This document shows positions 62,258 to 64,000 of a stretch of 64,000 bases of DNA, piece after piece. A program made the translations under genes and the position numbers. Under the pieces are notes generated by a model. That model searched no databases. It worked only from the letters and a program-made list of their open reading frames with translations, and was not told where the DNA came from. Source of the DNA: JAXGQD01 sp040766665 (GTDB taxonomy: Bacteria; Bacillota; Clostridia; Saccharofermentanales; Fastidiosipilaceae); the NCBI GenBank assembly GCA_040766665.1, contig JAXGQD010000003.1:231330-295329 (forward strand). Reading direction: 5' to 3'. Position 1 is the first letter of the stretch, and each line of letters opens with the position of its first letter.

Positions 62258-62645
62258 GGCGCTTACCTCCGAACCGGGCGGCGATATAGCATTGGTGGGA
62301 ACAATACTTCCGAGCCTTGTTCCCGGCGCTCACAAAAGGCTGACCGCAGTTCGAGCAGATCAGATGGTATTCCGTTCTGGATTTACCGCTACGGTTGGCA
62401 TACCACCACGCCGCGCGGCATTTGTCCGTGCAGAACTGCCGTGCCTTGTATTTATCCTTAATCTCAATAGGGCGGCCGCACTGCTTACATACCGGCGTGG
62501 TCTTTAAAGTATCTTTGGCGAGCCGCGCTCGGCGGCAGTAGGTCTTTATTGTGTTCTCCGAAATCGAGAGTGTCTCCGCAATATTCGCATAAGTACAGCC
62601 TTGTCTCCGCATTTCGGCAATCCTGTCCTTATGTTCATTCGTCAT
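62250..62645 (-). CDS. helix-turn-helix protein with two zinc-finger motifs
   Basis: A 131-residue protein. The N-terminus is a sigma-70 region 4-like helix-turn-helix (CTYANIAETLSISENTIKTYCRRARL). Two treble-clef-type CxxC...C...C motifs follow (CKQCGRPI...CTDKC and CSNCGQPF...CSHQC). GGAGG precedes the ATG. It is the first gene of the recombinase operon and may control it. Confidence 0.85.
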   Translation of the reverse strand: MTNEHKDRIAEMRRQGCTYANIAETLSISENTIKTYCRRARLAKDTLKTTPVCKQCGRPIEIKDKYKARQFCTDKCRAAWWYANRSGKSRTEYHLICSNCGQPFVSAGNKARKYCSHQCYIAARFGGKRHE

Positions 62646-62887
62646 AGACTTGTCCTCCGTTCTGAGGAAACCATCCTCAAAACTCGCTGGACATCAGCAG
62701 ACCGTTTTGACGAGAAAAAGAGCAAAAAAATGTGGCCATCAGAGGTGATAAACTCCAATGGTCATAACGGTAAGAGCGCAAAGCGGCCCAAACGATATTA
62801 TATATGTCCAATCGGTCGCAATAATTTCTTGACATGGCGTCCAACTGGTCGTACAATAAGCACAGCAGATTTCTGGAGGGAATGCAA

Positions 62888-63211
62888 ATGGCTATTCAAG
62901 TTATGCGCGTAGAGGAAAAATGGATACTCAAGGACTACCGCGATAAGCTCGGCATGACACAGCAGCAGGTTGCAGACAAAGCAAGGATACAGCTTCGCCA
63001 ATATCAGCGGTACGAGTCCGGCGAACGAAATCTATCCTCGTCCTCATTCAATATTGCCTGCAGGGTGATTGAAGCCCTCGGGCTTGACCCGACTAAATAT
63101 CACCACGGTGACTACGTACTGGGAGACGAGGTTGAGATAACGCCAGAAGGATTGCGCCGCGCCTCGGATGGCGTACTGTGGTCTGACACCAAAGTCAAGG
63201 ATGACGAATAA
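62888..63211 (+). CDS. XRE-family transcriptional regulator
   Basis: A 107-residue protein with a Cro/C1-type helix-turn-helix (LKDYRDKLGMTQQQVADKARIQLRQYQRYESGERNLSS region, about 15-55). It probably controls the mobile element, being divergent from the recombinase operon. I use ATG 62888, eight bases after GGAGGG. ATG 62882 and 62834 are alternatives. The 240-base gap upstream holds both divergent promoters. Confidence 0.88.
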   Translation: MAIQVMRVEEKWILKDYRDKLGMTQQQVADKARIQLRQYQRYESGERNLSSSSFNIACRVIEALGLDPTKYHHGDYVLGDEVEITPEGLRRASDGVLWSDTKVKDDE

Positions 63212-63219
63212 AAAAAATC

Positions 63220-63255
63220 CCGCGAGACGGCGTAAAACCGAATCGCGGTTTTTTT
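63220..63255 (+). terminator. terminator of the XRE regulator gene
   Basis: CCGCGA (63220-63225) and TCGCGG (63243-63248) pair across a ~17-base loop, followed by seven T. It also abuts the end of the convergent endolysin remnant. Confidence 0.8.
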
Positions 63256-63262
63256 ATTGGTG

Positions 63263-63721
63263 TTATTCTGTTTTATTAAAAGCATTAGTAAATCCAGATG
63301 CCCTTACCTTTTTGAGCATGGCATGCGCGTTGGCTTTAACGCTGAACGCCCCGACCTGAATCCGGAAGAGCTTTTTCGGTTCGGTTGGCGCTGGTGTGGG
63401 AGATGTGGAAGCAGTGTCAAGCAGCTTTTTCACATCGGTGCGGAACGTGTCCTTGGACTTACCGTGTTCGGGGAACATCACATCGGCGTGATTGCTGGTG
63501 ATGTCGCGCTTGTACCCTTCAGCATGGCAGATGAGCACACCGTCCTTTGTATGATCAAGGTTATACTGCCTGCAAAGATAGGCACAAAGTTCTGTGGTTT
63601 CCTTGGCAAAGAATATGAATTTGATACAAAATGCACCCGGTAGCCTTGCTCCCGTTTGTAGGGTGAACGCCCTTGCTGCCTTCCGTTTGTTCCGTGTGCA
63701 GCGTGTAAACACGCTGTTCAT
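63263..63721 (-). pseudogene. N-acetylmuramoyl-L-alanine amidase (endolysin) remnant
   Basis: From about residue 40 the ORF reads as the C-terminal half of a phage-type amidase: KETTELCAYLCRQYNL, LICHAEGYKRDITSNHADVMFPEHGKSKDTF, then a Thr/Pro linker and a SPOR domain (FRIQVGAFSVKANAHAML). The N-terminal half with the first zinc ligands is replaced by unrelated Arg/Cys-rich residues, so the gene was truncated by a deletion. It is a phage or mobile-element leftover. Confidence 0.78.
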
Positions 63722-63815
63722 TTACCATTTGTTGAGTTTATATATATATATTGACGAAACATGGCGACAAGTGCAAAATATACCTAACTAATAGTCGTTA
63801 GGATGGGTGTTGGGA

Positions 63816-64000
63816 TTGGATAAAAAGCAAGAAATTATTGAAGCTGCGTTTGAACTGTTTTCAATAAAAGGTGACCACCTCTCTGTAGCCGAACTAGCCC
63901 GTGCTGTTGGAATCAAAACCCCTTCGCTCTACAGCCATTTTGAAAGTAAAGATCAGATCATGGAGATCATGATTCGCCAGGAGATCCAGAGGTATTACGA
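63816..64000 (+). CDS. TetR/AcrR-family regulator, 3' end cut by window edge
   Basis: The visible ~61 residues are a TetR-type helix-turn-helix: KQEIIEAAFELFSIKGDHLSVAELARAVGIKTPSLYSHFESKDQIM. The start is uncertain. TTG 63816 has GGATGGG upstream; GTG 63807 and TTG 63810 are alternatives. It may control a transporter beyond the window. Confidence 0.88.
   Translation, partial: MDKKQEIIEAAFELFSIKGDHLSVAELARAVGIKTPSLYSHFESKDQIMEIMIRQEIQRYY

Overview
The window looks like chromosome of an anaerobic, fermentative Firmicute of the class Clostridia (family uncertain), with a base composition near 50% GC over most of its length. Evidence: a ctsR-mcsA-mcsB-clpC stress operon with CtsR operators, an FMN riboswitch ahead of an ECF riboflavin transporter, a HydABC-type [FeFe] hydrogenase beside a second H-cluster protein with PAS and SpoIIE-phosphatase partners, a membrane pyrophosphatase, and many AGGAGG-type ribosome binding sites.

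Layout. 0-6 kb: XpaC-like membrane protein (cut by the edge), VWA protein, FMN riboswitch and ribU, a dGTPase, cysE and an msrA whose catalytic Cys is Ser. 6-11 kb: the CtsR regulon operon, in which mcsB carries a -1 frameshift and ClpC has a Lys/Ala-rich tail. 11.3-18.2 kb: hydABC, then a PP2C phosphatase and an H-cluster/PAS protein, read here as hydrogen production plus hydrogen or redox sensing. 18.5-28.2 kb: oxidoreductase, K+-independent-type H+-pyrophosphatase, glycosyltransferase, GlcG-like protein, tandem class II aldolase, and a MEMO-AMMECR1 fusion followed by its radical SAM partner. 28.2-36.5 kb: small stress proteins (GlsB, CsbD, YggT), a PucR-type regulator, a GTPase, two toxin-antitoxin loci (one toxin shortened), a YbaK-type deacylase and a lipoprotein. 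36.7-43.5 kb: a two-gene ABC exporter, cupin, an NlpC/P60-SpaA lipoprotein, a small double-glycine peptide and tRNA-Thr. 43.7-49.7 kb: acyltransferase, GltS-type symporter, CHAD protein, cyclase and FGGY kinase. 49.7-57.6 kb: an alpha-L-rhamnosidase with a sugar ABC transporter and a YesN regulator whose sensor kinase is cut by an IS256-family element. 57.6-64 kb: mobile DNA with the decayed IS, two large serine recombinases (one with its catalytic segment out of frame), accessory proteins, an endolysin remnant and a TetR gene cut by the window end.

The most unusual signal is not a gene. The heptamer TTTTGCC/GGCAAAA occurs about 120 times by eye in the first 57.6 kb, where roughly 7 are expected for random sequence. 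It occurs on both strands, in different reading frames and between genes. It becomes scarce in the rhamnosidase locus and in the mobile region. The intergenic regions also hold several families of short palindromic or inverted-repeat elements: about 112 bp with covarying ends, about 200 bp MITE-like, 40-bp tandem units, and about 53-68 bp hairpins.
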